Shown here: positions 17,109 to 25,860 of the stretch, in pieces
Position numbering within the stretch: position 1 is the stretch's first letter
How the letters are laid out: every line of letters begins with the position of its first letter
Origin: G963663315 sp963668255
GTDB lineage: Bacteria; Pseudomonadota; Gammaproteobacteria; Arenicellales; Poriferihabitantaceae
Assembly (NCBI GenBank): GCA_965116595.1
Contig: OZ220708.1
Coordinates: 1,798,001-1,862,000, forward strand
Direction: 5' to 3'
DNA: 64,000 nucleotides
Made by a program: the position numbers and the translations under genes
The notes under the pieces: model-generated
The model's input: only the letters and a program-made list of their open reading frames with translations
What the model was told of the DNA's origin: nothing
Databases searched by the model: none

Positions 17109-18038
17109 ATGGCGATCCGCTATCCTTCGATGTCTTCACTACGGGCTCTTGAAGCTGCAGCCCGGCATTTGAGTTATACCCGTGCAGCCGAAGACATGTT
17201 TGTGACGCAGAGCGCTATCAGTCACCAGATCAAGCATATCGAAGAACTCTGGGGGTTTGACCTGTTTCAGCGTAGAGGGCGAACCCTGATCCTGACCGAA
17301 GCGGGTCATGCCATCGTGCCGATTGTCAGGGATTTCATACGACGACTGACCGTAACCCTGGAAGACCTGAAAGAAGCCCAACCCGGATCAACAGCCTTGA
17401 GGGTGACATTGCTGCAGTCATTCGCCTTTAAATGGCTGGTGCCGAGGCTGGGCCATTTCAATCATGAATATCCCGATATCAATGTATGGATTTCCACCTC
17501 GGATGAACTGGTGGATTTTGATTCGGTAAATGCCGATGTCGGCATTCGGCTGGGGTATGGTAACTGGAGCAACCTGTATGAAGAAATGCTGCTGCAGGAA
17601 TATGTTTTTCCGGTGTGCAGTCCACATTTTCTTGAGGAATACGGCACACCTGAGAAACCCGAGGATTTGCTCAGCCTTCCTTTATTGCGGCGAAATGCAA
17701 TAGATATACTGCAACGCTGGAGAGACTGGTTCAGGGATGCGGATGTGACGGTCAGAAAAATGCCCAAGGGCACCCATTTCCCACAAACCAGTCTGGCAAT
17801 TCAGGCTGCGATCGACGATCAGGGGGTAGCGCTTGCCCGCAGCGCTCATGTGCTTGATGATGTCAAGGCAGGCCGGTTGGTCAGACTGTTTCCCGAAGTA
17901 AAAAGCAAATCCAACCTTTCCTATTTTTTCGTCTGTATCCGGGGCAGGGAACACGAACCGCAAATCACCGCTTTTCGGGGCTGGTTAAAGCGCGAGGCTG
18001 AACTATCCGAAAACGAGTTTGAGCAAATGCTGAGTTGA
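17109..18038 (+). CDS. LysR family transcriptional regulator, GcvA-like
   Basis: Regulator of 309 residues. The winged helix-turn-helix is at about 8-65 (LRALEAAARHLSYTRAAEDM, then VTQSAISHQIKHIEE), followed by a substrate-binding effector domain. The opening SMSSLRALEAAARH and the later IRLGYGNW segment are typical of the GcvA/AmpR branch. It is divergent from the peptide/DUF1127 pair; a promoter and a 24-bp palindrome lie immediately upstream, pointing to autorepression. Two further small palindromes (GATCAGTTGATC and ATCAGCTGAT near 17010-17030) could be additional sites. The effector is unknown. Confidence 0.9.
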   Translation: MAIRYPSMSSLRALEAAARHLSYTRAAEDMFVTQSAISHQIKHIEELWGFDLFQRRGRTLILTEAGHAIVPIVRDFIRRLTVTLEDLKEAQPGSTALRVTLLQSFAFKWLVPRLGHFNHEYPDINVWISTSDELVDFDSVNADVGIRLGYGNWSNLYEEMLLQEYVFPVCSPHFLEEYGTPEKPEDLLSLPLLRRNAIDILQRWRDWFRDADVTVRKMPKGTHFPQTSLAIQAAIDDQGVALARSAHVLDDVKAGRLVRLFPEVKSKSNLSYFFVCIRGREHEPQITAFRGWLKREAELSENEFEQMLS

Positions 18039-18061
18039 AGGTCTGCGGGGTTCATTCAGGG

Positions 18062-19063
18062 TCAAACCGACCTGATTGCCCGGACCACCTCTGTACTGCT
18101 GAGTCTGGCGATACATTGCCTTGGGCACAATGGTTGATCGCAAATATCGCATCCGGGAACTCGTATAACCAGATCATTCTGACCCAGTGGCCCTGTTTTA
18201 TTTTCATTCGTCGGGCCAAACAGCGCAACCACCGGGGTTTTTACTGCTCCGGCGACATGCATCGGAAAACTGTCTCCGGTCAGCATCAGCTCAGCCCGTC
18301 GAGTGAGTTCCGCGAATTCCGGCAAGGTCAGCGCACCCAGCAGGTTGGTGGCATCAGCCTGTTGTGCAGTCAAACCATGAAGAATCATCGACTTTTCCAC
18401 TTCCTGTTTGCGCTCTGCAGAGCCGGTAAACAAAACGTGGAACTTGTCCGCAACCGCTTCCCGGGCCGCCAGGTAATTTTCAAGCGGCCAGTCTTTTGAA
18501 AGCCAGCGCGAAAACGGACTCATGATCAGGATCGGATTTGCCTGCGGATTTGTTCTGGCAAGCAGGTCATCAATTGCGAGTTTCTCTTTATCACTGACAC
18601 AGAATTCCATCGATGTATCCACTGTCGGTATCCCTGCCAGTCCCAGTACCCGATCCATCTCCCTGATCGCATGCAATCGCGGGTCCCTGAATCCTTCCAG
18701 GCCCCACCAGTTTCCCTTGACCAGTTTGCGGTCCGATTTTGCGCCATACAGAAAGATTACCGACTTTGCCAGACCCTGGAGATCAATTGCCAGGTCGAAT
18801 CGCTGTTGTCTGATTGTTGTCATCACCCGGGACATTTCCTGCCACGTCCACACCGGCTCCCTGTACCAGTTGTGTTTGATTCTATAGCGGTCTATGGTAA
18901 TGATTTCATCCACCCAGGCGTTATACTGGTAAATGGCCATTGATGTGCTGGCAGTGAGCAGGGTTAAATGACTGTCCGGATAGTGCTCCTTGATCGCACG
19001 GACATGCCCGGTCGAGTGCAGTACATCTCCCAGCGAAGTCTGTTTGATGACCAGAATTTTCAC
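18062..19063 (-). CDS. glycosyltransferase family 9 (LPS heptosyltransferase type)
   Basis: GT-B transferase of 333 residues, probably adding a core sugar to lipopolysaccharide at the inner face of the membrane. It begins VKILVIKQTSLGDVLHS, the classic heptosyltransferase N-terminus, and has GDSFPMHVAGAVKTPVVALF near the end, the nucleotide-sugar site. The start taken is GTG at 19063, 20 bases after the lpxL-type gene ends; the frame extends further upstream but lacks similarity. It is the last gene of a minus-strand run with lpxL and two other transferases. Confidence 0.87.
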   Translation of the reverse strand: MKILVIKQTSLGDVLHSTGHVRAIKEHYPDSHLTLLTASTSMAIYQYNAWVDEIITIDRYRIKHNWYREPVWTWQEMSRVMTTIRQQRFDLAIDLQGLAKSVIFLYGAKSDRKLVKGNWWGLEGFRDPRLHAIREMDRVLGLAGIPTVDTSMEFCVSDKEKLAIDDLLARTNPQANPILIMSPFSRWLSKDWPLENYLAAREAVADKFHVLFTGSAERKQEVEKSMILHGLTAQQADATNLLGALTLPEFAELTRRAELMLTGDSFPMHVAGAVKTPVVALFGPTNENKTGPLGQNDLVIRVPGCDICDQPLCPRQCIARLSSTEVVRAIRSV

Positions 19064-19082
19064 CGACCCTGAACCTGTCTGG

Positions 19083-20039
19083 TTAGTCGGCACGATATGG
19101 ATCAGACCCGTCCGGCTGCGTCCGGAACCATTTGAAAGTCCACATATATTGTTCCGGCGCCTGGCGGATAAGGGTTTCCATCGCCTGGTTGATTCCGGTT
19201 GCATCGGACACATGGTCGTTGCTCGGAATCTGTTGCAGAGGCGGCGCAACGATGATTTTGTATCTCCCGGTCTGTGCGGTCAGAATACAGATGAATGGAA
19301 TTACCACGGCGTTGGCTTTATTTGCCAACCGGCTGACCATATTGAGGGTGGACCGTTGCTGGCCGAAAAAAGGAGCATACACGGCATGCTTCCCTTCTCC
19401 GTGATCTTCATCCGGAATCAGCAGGCAGATGCGCCCCCGATTTATCCCCTCGATCAATCCGCGGGGACTTTGATCCCGCATATACAGGTCGAGTTGGTTG
19501 AACCGGGTCCGGCCATTGTGCAAAAACCAGTTGTAAACAGGGTGCTTATCCCGTTTCATCATTCCAACCACAGGAGTGTCATGGAGAAGAGCGCAGGACC
19601 CTATATCCATGGTGGTCGTATGGTATGCAATCATGATCACATTTTGTCGGGAATCCTGCGTGGATCCCGGCCACCCCCTGATATTTTCAGCTCCCTCGAT
19701 ATCAACATAGCGTTTCAGTCTCCTGCGCGTACTCATCATGCTCAGGCCCATATCGATGATGACACGACCATAGCAACGAAAGTGCGCTTCAAGGAGTTCC
19801 TGCTGTTCCGATTGCGATAGTTCGGGGAAGCAAAGTCGAATATTGACTGCGGCAATATTCCGTCGTTTCCCGTTCCGCAAACGCATCTGGTCGCCCACGA
19901 ATCCACCCAGCCACATCAAAAATCTTCTCGGCAGCCAGGTAATCAGCCAAAGTGAAAGCAAGAGCAGCCAGGCCCCCCAGCACCCTGGTTTGAAGCATGC
20001 CAGGTCGAGTTTGACTTTCGGGGGATAACCGGGTGACAT
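19083..20039 (-). CDS. lipid A biosynthesis acyltransferase (LpxL/HtrB family)
   Basis: Membrane-anchored acyltransferase of 318 residues that adds a secondary acyl chain to Kdo-lipid A. A membrane anchor lies near 24-45; the catalytic HX4D motif is in AYHTTTMDIG, and the later LLIPDEDHGEG is the family second motif with the Asp altered in context. Which acyl chain is used cannot be told. The gene is between a TIGR04282 transferase (27 bases upstream) and the GT9 gene. Confidence 0.88.
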   Translation of the reverse strand: MSPGYPPKVKLDLACFKPGCWGAWLLLLSLWLITWLPRRFLMWLGGFVGDQMRLRNGKRRNIAAVNIRLCFPELSQSEQQELLEAHFRCYGRVIIDMGLSMMSTRRRLKRYVDIEGAENIRGWPGSTQDSRQNVIMIAYHTTTMDIGSCALLHDTPVVGMMKRDKHPVYNWFLHNGRTRFNQLDLYMRDQSPRGLIEGINRGRICLLIPDEDHGEGKHAVYAPFFGQQRSTLNMVSRLANKANAVVIPFICILTAQTGRYKIIVAPPLQQIPSNDHVSDATGINQAMETLIRQAPEQYMWTFKWFRTQPDGSDPYRAD

Positions 20040-20066
20040 CAGCCTTTCGAGTCTTGCTCCGGCCCC

Positions 20067-20747
20067 TTATGCGTGCCGATGGCGGTGCGCAAAATTTTCA
20101 GCGCCGGTGTTGTTGATGAATCTCTGATAGCAGGGGTCTTCACCTGCAAGCCAGCACAGATCGCTCCAATTGTCGATATCGCGCAACTGCCGGCAAAATT
20201 CAATATCCATACCGAGGGACTTCATGTTATCGAGTGTCTGCGTCAAAACCTGACTTGAGCCCCAATCCACCCGATTGAAAATCCCGCAGTTCAGTTCATG
20301 CAGGCCGAGAATATAGAAACCGCCATCCACCGCCGGGCCGATTATGTTTTTCCGCTTGCTGATCCGTGCATGGACGCGAGACAAGATATTGCCGGATATT
20401 TGCGGGACATCACAGCCCATTACGACTCCCCCGCCGAATTCCCTTATCGCTTTTTCCAGGACATGGATTATTCTTTGCCCAAGGTCGCCTTCTACCTGAA
20501 CTTCAATATCCATCCGGTAGCGGCTTCTCAAATCTCTGAAGCAGCCATGCTCCAGGTCGGGAGACACAGTGAGCACAAGGGAACCAGGCCAGTACGCGTC
20601 GATTTTTCTGACTGACTGGGACAGCATCATGTTCGCCAGTTCCGCAGCCCCGGCTTCAGTCAGCTCCGGTTGCATTCGCGTTTTGACCAGACCTGGAACG
20701 GGGGCCTTGGCAAACAGGAATAAAGGAATATCGGGGTTAGCGCTCAT
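20067..20747 (-). CDS. TIGR04282 family transferase (rSAM/selenodomain-associated transferase 1)
   Basis: Nucleotidyl/glycosyl transferase-like protein (DUF2064) of 226 residues. The signature FAKAPVPGLVKTRM is near the N-terminus, and VMGCDVPQISG and GPAVDGGFYILGL are the expected sugar-nucleotide-site segments. The ATG at 20747 overlaps the upstream gene by 11 bases, showing translational coupling. The family is named for frequent linkage to radical-SAM genes, some of them arsenosugar-forming; no such gene is in the window, so its role is open. Confidence 0.88.
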   Translation of the reverse strand: MSANPDIPLFLFAKAPVPGLVKTRMQPELTEAGAAELANMMLSQSVRKIDAYWPGSLVLTVSPDLEHGCFRDLRSRYRMDIEVQVEGDLGQRIIHVLEKAIREFGGGVVMGCDVPQISGNILSRVHARISKRKNIIGPAVDGGFYILGLHELNCGIFNRVDWGSSQVLTQTLDNMKSLGMDIEFCRQLRDIDNWSDLCWLAGEDPCYQRFINNTGAENFAHRHRHA

Positions 20748-21447
20748 TGCCGTACATCTTACCCAGACGCTGTGGATCAATCCCTACCCAGAACAGAAAC
20801 CTCAATTTCCACATCAGCAATATGGTTCGGACCACGCCCCGGTTCTGCCATCGACGGGCGGAAGTAATGACCGGTGGGCTGATCAGCAGAGGATTCGAAT
20901 ACTGTTTGAGCAGCTTGCTCATTGCGATATCTTCCATCAGCGAGATTTGAGGAAAGCCGTTGACACGATTGAACAGCGACGCAGTGATGAATATTCCCTG
21001 ATCCCCGGTAGCGAGAGCCCAGACACGTGAACGAATACGGATCATATTTTCGATCAGTCGATAGATCAACCCTTTTGATTCGAGTACTACATCAAATCGT
21101 CCCCATTGACGCTGGCGGCTGATTACCTGCTCAACCATGGCAATGGCATCGACCGGCAATCGGGTGTCGCAGTGGAGAAACAACAGAATGTCACCGGTGG
21201 CCGCTTTTGCACCCAGGTTCATTTGCCTGCTTCGTCCGGGTTGATCCGTCGATATGATCCTGATCGATGGCTTTCCCGGTTCGGGTCGGTAATGCCGGTC
21301 AATGGCCGCCAGGCATTCCAGCGATTCCGCCTGATCGCTCGCATCGACCAGGATGGCCTCGTGTAACCCGCGCAAGGTCCGCAAATGACTAACCAGGCCT
21401 TCGACGGTTCGTCCTTCGTTGTAAAGGGGAGCGATGATCGTAATCAT
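20737..21447 (-). CDS. TIGR04283 family glycosyltransferase (rSAM/selenodomain-associated transferase 2)
   Basis: GT2-fold glycosyltransferase of 236 residues. The N-terminus ITIIAPLYNEGRTVEGL, the nucleotide-site LFLHCDTRLP and ATGDQGIFI are family-typical. Its stop overlaps the start of the TIGR04282 gene, the partner with which it is usually found. argG lies 45 bases upstream on the same strand. Confidence 0.88.
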   Translation of the reverse strand: MITIIAPLYNEGRTVEGLVSHLRTLRGLHEAILVDASDQAESLECLAAIDRHYRPEPGKPSIRIISTDQPGRSRQMNLGAKAATGDILLFLHCDTRLPVDAIAMVEQVISRQRQWGRFDVVLESKGLIYRLIENMIRIRSRVWALATGDQGIFITASLFNRVNGFPQISLMEDIAMSKLLKQYSNPLLISPPVITSARRWQNRGVVRTILLMWKLRFLFWVGIDPQRLGKMYGNER

Positions 21448-21492
21448 GTAAATGTCAGAGAATCAAGCGCTCTGTGACACGGGTGCGGGTCA

Positions 21493-22701
21493 TTATTTCC
21501 GGCTGCCGGCGATTCGCAGCCGCAAGGCATTCAGTTTGATGAATCCGGTTGCATCGGCCTGGTCATAGGCGCCCGCATCCTCTTCAAAAGTCACAATTTT
21601 CTCGTCAAACAATGAATCTGTTTTTGACTGGCGGCCCAGTACATCGACATTGCCCTTGTATAAACGCAGCCGGACCTCTCCGTTGACGTTTGCCTGGGAG
21701 GCATCAATCATGCCCTGCATCATAATCCGCTCCGGGCTGTACCAGTAACCGTTGTAGACAAGACTGGCATAGCGCGGCATCAGATCGTCTTTCAGATGGG
21801 CCACCTCCCTGTCGAGGGTGAGTGATTCGATCGCACGATGGGCTTTATGAATGATTGTGCCCCCCGGGGTTTCATAACAGCCCCTGTTCTTCATGCCGAC
21901 ATACCTGTTTTCGACAATGTCTGCCCGGCCGATACCATGGATCGATCCCCGCCTGTTCAAATCCACCATTACCTGCGCCGGAGTCAACACTTCACCGTTG
22001 ATCGATACGACATCTCCCTGATTGAAGCCAAGCAACAATTCCTCCGGATTGTCCGGAGCATCCATCGGAGAACAGGTCCAGCCCCAGGCCTCATCATCCG
22101 GCGTCGTCCACGGATCTTCCAGTTCCCCTCCCTCATGCGAGATATGCAACAGATTTGCATCAATCGAGTAGGGAGAACTTCCATCTTTTTTCTTCTCGAC
22201 ATGAATGCCATGCTTGCGTGCATACTCCATCAGTTTTTCCCGGGAGGTCAAATCCCACTCCCGCCAGGGCGCTATGATCCTGATATCAGGATTCAGGGCA
22301 TAGGCGGATAACTCAAATCTGACCTGGTCATTGCCTTTTCCGGTGGCGCCGTGGGAGATTGCGTCGGCATTGGTTTTTCTGGCAGTCTCAACCAGGTATT
22401 TGGCGATCAACGGGCGGGCAATAGAGGTGCCCAGCAGATATTCGCCTTCGTAGACTGCATTGGCGCGAAACATCGGAAATACATAGTCACGGGCAAATTC
22501 CTCGGTCAGATCTTCGATGAATATATCCTTGATCCCATACTTTTGGGCCTTCTTTCGGGCTGGCTCAAGATCTTCACCCTGACCGATATCCGCCGTAAAG
22601 GTGACCACCTCGCAGTGGTATTCATCCTGCAGCCATTTCAGAATAATGGAAGTATCCAATCCTCCGGAATAGGCCAGTACAGCCCTGTTGATTTCTGACA
22701 T
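21493..22701 (-). CDS. argG: argininosuccinate synthase
   Basis: Cytosolic enzyme of 402 residues that joins citrulline and aspartate using ATP in arginine synthesis. The PP-loop AYSGGLDTS is at about 10-18; SHGATGKGNDQVRFE and NRYVGMKNRGCYETPGG are family signatures. It is divergent from argF (171-base gap), giving two consecutive arginine steps side by side. I see no convincing ARG-box pair in the gap. Normal length, identification secure. Confidence 0.97.
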   Translation of the reverse strand: MSEINRAVLAYSGGLDTSIILKWLQDEYHCEVVTFTADIGQGEDLEPARKKAQKYGIKDIFIEDLTEEFARDYVFPMFRANAVYEGEYLLGTSIARPLIAKYLVETARKTNADAISHGATGKGNDQVRFELSAYALNPDIRIIAPWREWDLTSREKLMEYARKHGIHVEKKKDGSSPYSIDANLLHISHEGGELEDPWTTPDDEAWGWTCSPMDAPDNPEELLLGFNQGDVVSINGEVLTPAQVMVDLNRRGSIHGIGRADIVENRYVGMKNRGCYETPGGTIIHKAHRAIESLTLDREVAHLKDDLMPRYASLVYNGYWYSPERIMMQGMIDASQANVNGEVRLRLYKGNVDVLGRQSKTDSLFDEKIVTFEEDAGAYDQADATGFIKLNALRLRIAGSRK

Positions 22702-22872
22702 GGTTGTTTTCTTGCTTTGGTAAGGAAAAGAAATTTATTATATCATTAACCATACAACCGTTTGAGGGGTCGTCAGGGTTACGGACGGTCCGGTAGAGGA
22801 TTCCTGATGCATCAGGGATGAGTAGCATTCGGCGCATTATTATATTACAGACCGATTATTGGAATTAAAGAA

Positions 22873-23781
22873 GTGGCAATTCGACATATGTTAAGTTGTA
22901 TGGATTTAACCGGGCAAGAGCTTCGGCAATTGATTTCGCGGTCCATTGAACTCAAGGCCGGGATTCCCTCAGGCCGCCATGCCCATTTCATGAAGGGCAA
23001 AACCGCGATACTGGTGTTCGAAAAATTATCGACCCGTACCCGGGTTTCGTTTGAAACCGGGATCGGCCAATTCGGCGGAAATTCGATTTTTCTGGCGCCG
23101 TCCGACTCTCATCTTGGTCATGGCGAGTCGATTGCTGATACTGCCCGGGTGCTTTCCAGGATGGTCGACCTGATCGTGATGCGGACCGGGCCGCACGAAC
23201 GCATCGAAATGATGGCGGAAAATGCCTCGGTGCCTGTAATCAACGGATTATCCGACTTTAATCATCCCTGTCAGATTCTCGCAGACATCCAGACATTTAC
23301 CGAACATCGCGGGGAGATCGGGGGCAGGAAAATTTCCTGGGTAGGTGATGGCAACAATGTCTGCCATTCGTGGATGAATGCAGCTCGGCAATTCGACTTC
23401 GAACTCCATATTGCCACACCGAAAAATCAGCAGCCTGACGAGACATTGACAACGCAATGCGCCAGTCATATCGTATTGACGGAGGACCCCGTAGAGGCCT
23501 GTACAGGCGCGGCGCTGGTCGTTACCGATACCTGGTCCGGCATGGGTTTTGAAAAGGAAAAGAAAAATCGCGAGAAGATTTTCAAGGGTTATTGCGTGGA
23601 TCAGAAACTGATGGAGCACGCAGCCAGCGACGCGCTGTTCATGCACTGCCTGCCGGCATATCGCGGCAGCGAAGTCACTTCAGAGGTGATAGACGGTCCG
23701 CAAAGCGTAGTCTGGGATGAAGCGGAAAACCGGCTTCACGCGCAAAAAGCGTTGATCGAATTCCTGCTGTCAGACAACTAA
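22873..23781 (+). CDS. argF: ornithine carbamoyltransferase
   Basis: Makes citrulline from ornithine and carbamoyl phosphate. The 302 residues contain FEKLSTRTRVSFE (carbamoyl-phosphate loop), FNHPCQILAD, and the ornithine-side HCLPAYRGSEVT. GTG at 22873 gives the family-like start MAIRHMLSCMDLTG; a start at ATG 22888 would cut into it. The wrbA-like gene follows 11 bases on and is likely co-transcribed. Confidence 0.96.
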   Translation: MAIRHMLSCMDLTGQELRQLISRSIELKAGIPSGRHAHFMKGKTAILVFEKLSTRTRVSFETGIGQFGGNSIFLAPSDSHLGHGESIADTARVLSRMVDLIVMRTGPHERIEMMAENASVPVINGLSDFNHPCQILADIQTFTEHRGEIGGRKISWVGDGNNVCHSWMNAARQFDFELHIATPKNQQPDETLTTQCASHIVLTEDPVEACTGAALVVTDTWSGMGFEKEKKNREKIFKGYCVDQKLMEHAASDALFMHCLPAYRGSEVTSEVIDGPQSVVWDEAENRLHAQKALIEFLLSDN

Positions 23782-23792
23782 CGCCTTTCACG

Positions 23793-24395
23793 ATGAAAAA
23801 GATACTGATTCTGTACTACAGCCGACAGGGCGCCACCGCGGAGCTGGCGAGACACGCGGGGCATGGCGTGGAAAGTCTTGACCAGTGCGAAGCCGTGATG
23901 AGAACCGTACCTGCAGTGTCCACTGTTTGTGAAGCGACTGAAGAAGTCATTTCCCCGAGCGGTGACGTCTATGCGTCAACCGATGATCTGGAAAGCTGCG
24001 CGGGACTGATACTCGGCAGTCCCACCCGCTTTGGCACAATCGCATCGCCATTGAAGTATTTTTTCGATCAGACGGTCCCGCAATGGCTGAACGGCGCACT
24101 CAAGGATAAACCCGCTGCCGTTTTCACTTCTTCTGCCAGCATGCATGGCGGCCAGGAAAGTACTCTGCTATCCATGATGCTGCCCCTGATTCATCATGGC
24201 ATGGTCATTACAGGACTGCCCTATAGCGGCACGCAACTCGCTCAGACGCAAACCGGCGGCAGCCCTTATGGCGCCAGCCATGTTGCGGGCCCGAATGACA
24301 TCCGGCCTGTTACAGATGATGAAAAAGCGTTGGCGGAATTACTCGGGCGCCGGGTTGCCAACCTCACGATTGCCCTTGATGGCAAGACACTGTAG
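23793..24395 (+). CDS. wrbA: NAD(P)H:quinone oxidoreductase, WrbA family
   Basis: Flavodoxin-like FMN protein of 200 residues that reduces quinones by two electrons. The phosphate-binding loop YYSRQGATAEL is at the N-terminus, and GSPTRFGTIASPLKYFFDQT and TSSASMHGGQESTLLSM follow in family order. The last part, SPYGASHVAGPNDIRPVT, is typical of WrbA. It follows argF closely and converges on hda. Confidence 0.92.
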   Translation: MKKILILYYSRQGATAELARHAGHGVESLDQCEAVMRTVPAVSTVCEATEEVISPSGDVYASTDDLESCAGLILGSPTRFGTIASPLKYFFDQTVPQWLNGALKDKPAAVFTSSASMHGGQESTLLSMMLPLIHHGMVITGLPYSGTQLAQTQTGGSPYGASHVAGPNDIRPVTDDEKALAELLGRRVANLTIALDGKTL

Positions 24396-24415
24396 CCTTG
24401 ACCCCAAGCAGGCCA

Positions 24416-25105
24416 TCACAATATCGTTTTGAGAAAAGGGATGGTGATTTTCCGGTGGGTGCGCAATGATGCATGATCGAGTTTGTCGAGCAGGTCAAAC
24501 AAAGAACGGGTGTCACGGTCGCAATGAGACATGATAAACGCGATCACTTTTTCATCCAGGTAAAATCCTCTTGACCTTGCCTGGCGTCGCAATGCCTGCT
24601 GTTTTTGATCTTCATCAAGAGGGTGGACATGGTAAACCCCTCCATAGGACAAACGGGATTCCAGATCCTTCAGTTCCAGATTGATCCTGCCGGGTGGCGC
24701 TGAACCGCTGACGATGAGCGCTCCGGAATTTTGTATCGTGCTCTCGTACAGTGACAGAATCCTGACCTGTGTGTTTTCCAGACCGGCAATTGCATCAATA
24801 TCATCAACGCAAAGAATGGTATTGGCAGCAACGGGGATCAACTCATCCAGTCTGTCATCGCTTTGTCCGGTCAGGGAAACGTAAATGCCGGGTTTCAATC
24901 GTTTTCCTGCTGCTATACAGCATGCATTGAGTAAATGGGTTTTGCCACTGCCGGATTCTCCCCACAGATACAGTATCGGCCGGGTTCGAACTCCTGAAAG
25001 CAGATTCTTCAGTTCCTTGATGAGTGTCTCATTGCCACTTTCGTAAAAGCTTTCAAGAACAATATCGTTCCCGATATCTGCCGGAATCAGTGTCTGACTG
25101 CTCAT
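24416..25105 (-). CDS. hda: DnaA regulatory inactivator Hda (DnaA-like AAA+ protein)
   Basis: AAA+ protein of 229 residues related to DnaA domain III without the DNA-binding domain. Walker A is GESGSGKTHLL, Walker B ILCVDDIDAI. The N-terminal QTLIP may be the clamp-binding pentapeptide that brings Hda to the sliding clamp, where it promotes DnaA-ATP hydrolysis after replication starts. It overlaps the upstream phosphatidyltransferase gene by 4 bases (ATGA), an arrangement usual for Gammaproteobacteria. Confidence 0.88.
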   Translation of the reverse strand: MSSQTLIPADIGNDIVLESFYESGNETLIKELKNLLSGVRTRPILYLWGESGSGKTHLLNACCIAAGKRLKPGIYVSLTGQSDDRLDELIPVAANTILCVDDIDAIAGLENTQVRILSLYESTIQNSGALIVSGSAPPGRINLELKDLESRLSYGGVYHVHPLDEDQKQQALRRQARSRGFYLDEKVIAFIMSHCDRDTRSLFDLLDKLDHASLRTHRKITIPFLKTIL

Positions 25106-25665
25106 TCTTCGACCAGTTTACGAAATTCCTGTCGAATTCCCCAGAGCCATACATACTGAGCCCCGCTGACCACCGTCGTAATCAGTACCCCGTAAACAAG
25201 AGCGCTGACCGCTACCGGCATAGATAGAATTGCCGATTTCTCCAGTAAAACTGCGATCATCAGTGAAATCTGCAAAAAAGTGTTGACCTTGCTTGAGTAG
25301 GTGGGTCGGATAGACACCGTTTGGCCCATTACCACAATAATCAGATATCCGACCACGATGACCAGGTCCCTGAACATCACCACGATCAGCAACCAGAAAG
25401 GGATGTCACCCAATATCGCCAGCATGATATAGGTGCTGCCAATCAACAGCTTGTCAGCTAAAGGGTCGAGCACCATACCCAGGTTTGAAACACAATTGAA
25501 TTGCTTCGCAATATATCCATCGAGGCCATCCGTGATACCGGCAGCGATGAACAGGTACAGGGCCAGATCGTAGTTATGGTTATGCAGCAATAACACCAAT
25601 ATCGGGCAAGCCGAGATTCGGGCCAGCGTCAACAGGTTCGGGATGAGCGAGATCAGATTCAGCAC
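25102..25665 (-). CDS. CDP-alcohol phosphatidyltransferase family protein
   Basis: Integral membrane enzyme of 187 residues with about five to six spans, making a phospholipid from CDP-diacylglycerol and an alcohol. The catalytic motif is DGLDGYIAKQF then GMVLDPLAD; the residue after the Ala is Lys rather than the usual Arg. It is related to PgsA (phosphatidylglycerol phosphate synthase) and bacterial cardiolipin-type synthases, and the choice cannot be made here. It is coupled to hda and divergent from purM. Confidence 0.87.
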   Translation of the reverse strand: MLNLISLIPNLLTLARISACPILVLLLHNHNYDLALYLFIAAGITDGLDGYIAKQFNCVSNLGMVLDPLADKLLIGSTYIMLAILGDIPFWLLIVVMFRDLVIVVGYLIIVVMGQTVSIRPTYSSKVNTFLQISLMIAVLLEKSAILSMPVAVSALVYGVLITTVVSGAQYVWLWGIRQEFRKLVEE

Positions 25666-25860
25666 ATTCAGTTGTGTCAGTAGTCAAAGAACCAGCTTTG
25701 GCTAACCTATCACTGTATCGGTCGATTATCAAACTGTTACAGGGGGATTTACGGCTTGACCATATCAGATTTAAAAATCCAGTTTCGATATACTTAATAC
25801 CGGATTCAGGCTCGATCAGGCATAATTGCGGCTTGATGCGAATCTGCCCCAAACTGCCCA

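Noticed and set aside
22803..22816. Perfect 14-bp palindrome CCTGATGCATCAGG between argG and argF as an arginine-repressor site
   Set aside because: It does not resemble the A/T-rich ARG-box consensus, and no paired box is present; no other role could be supported.
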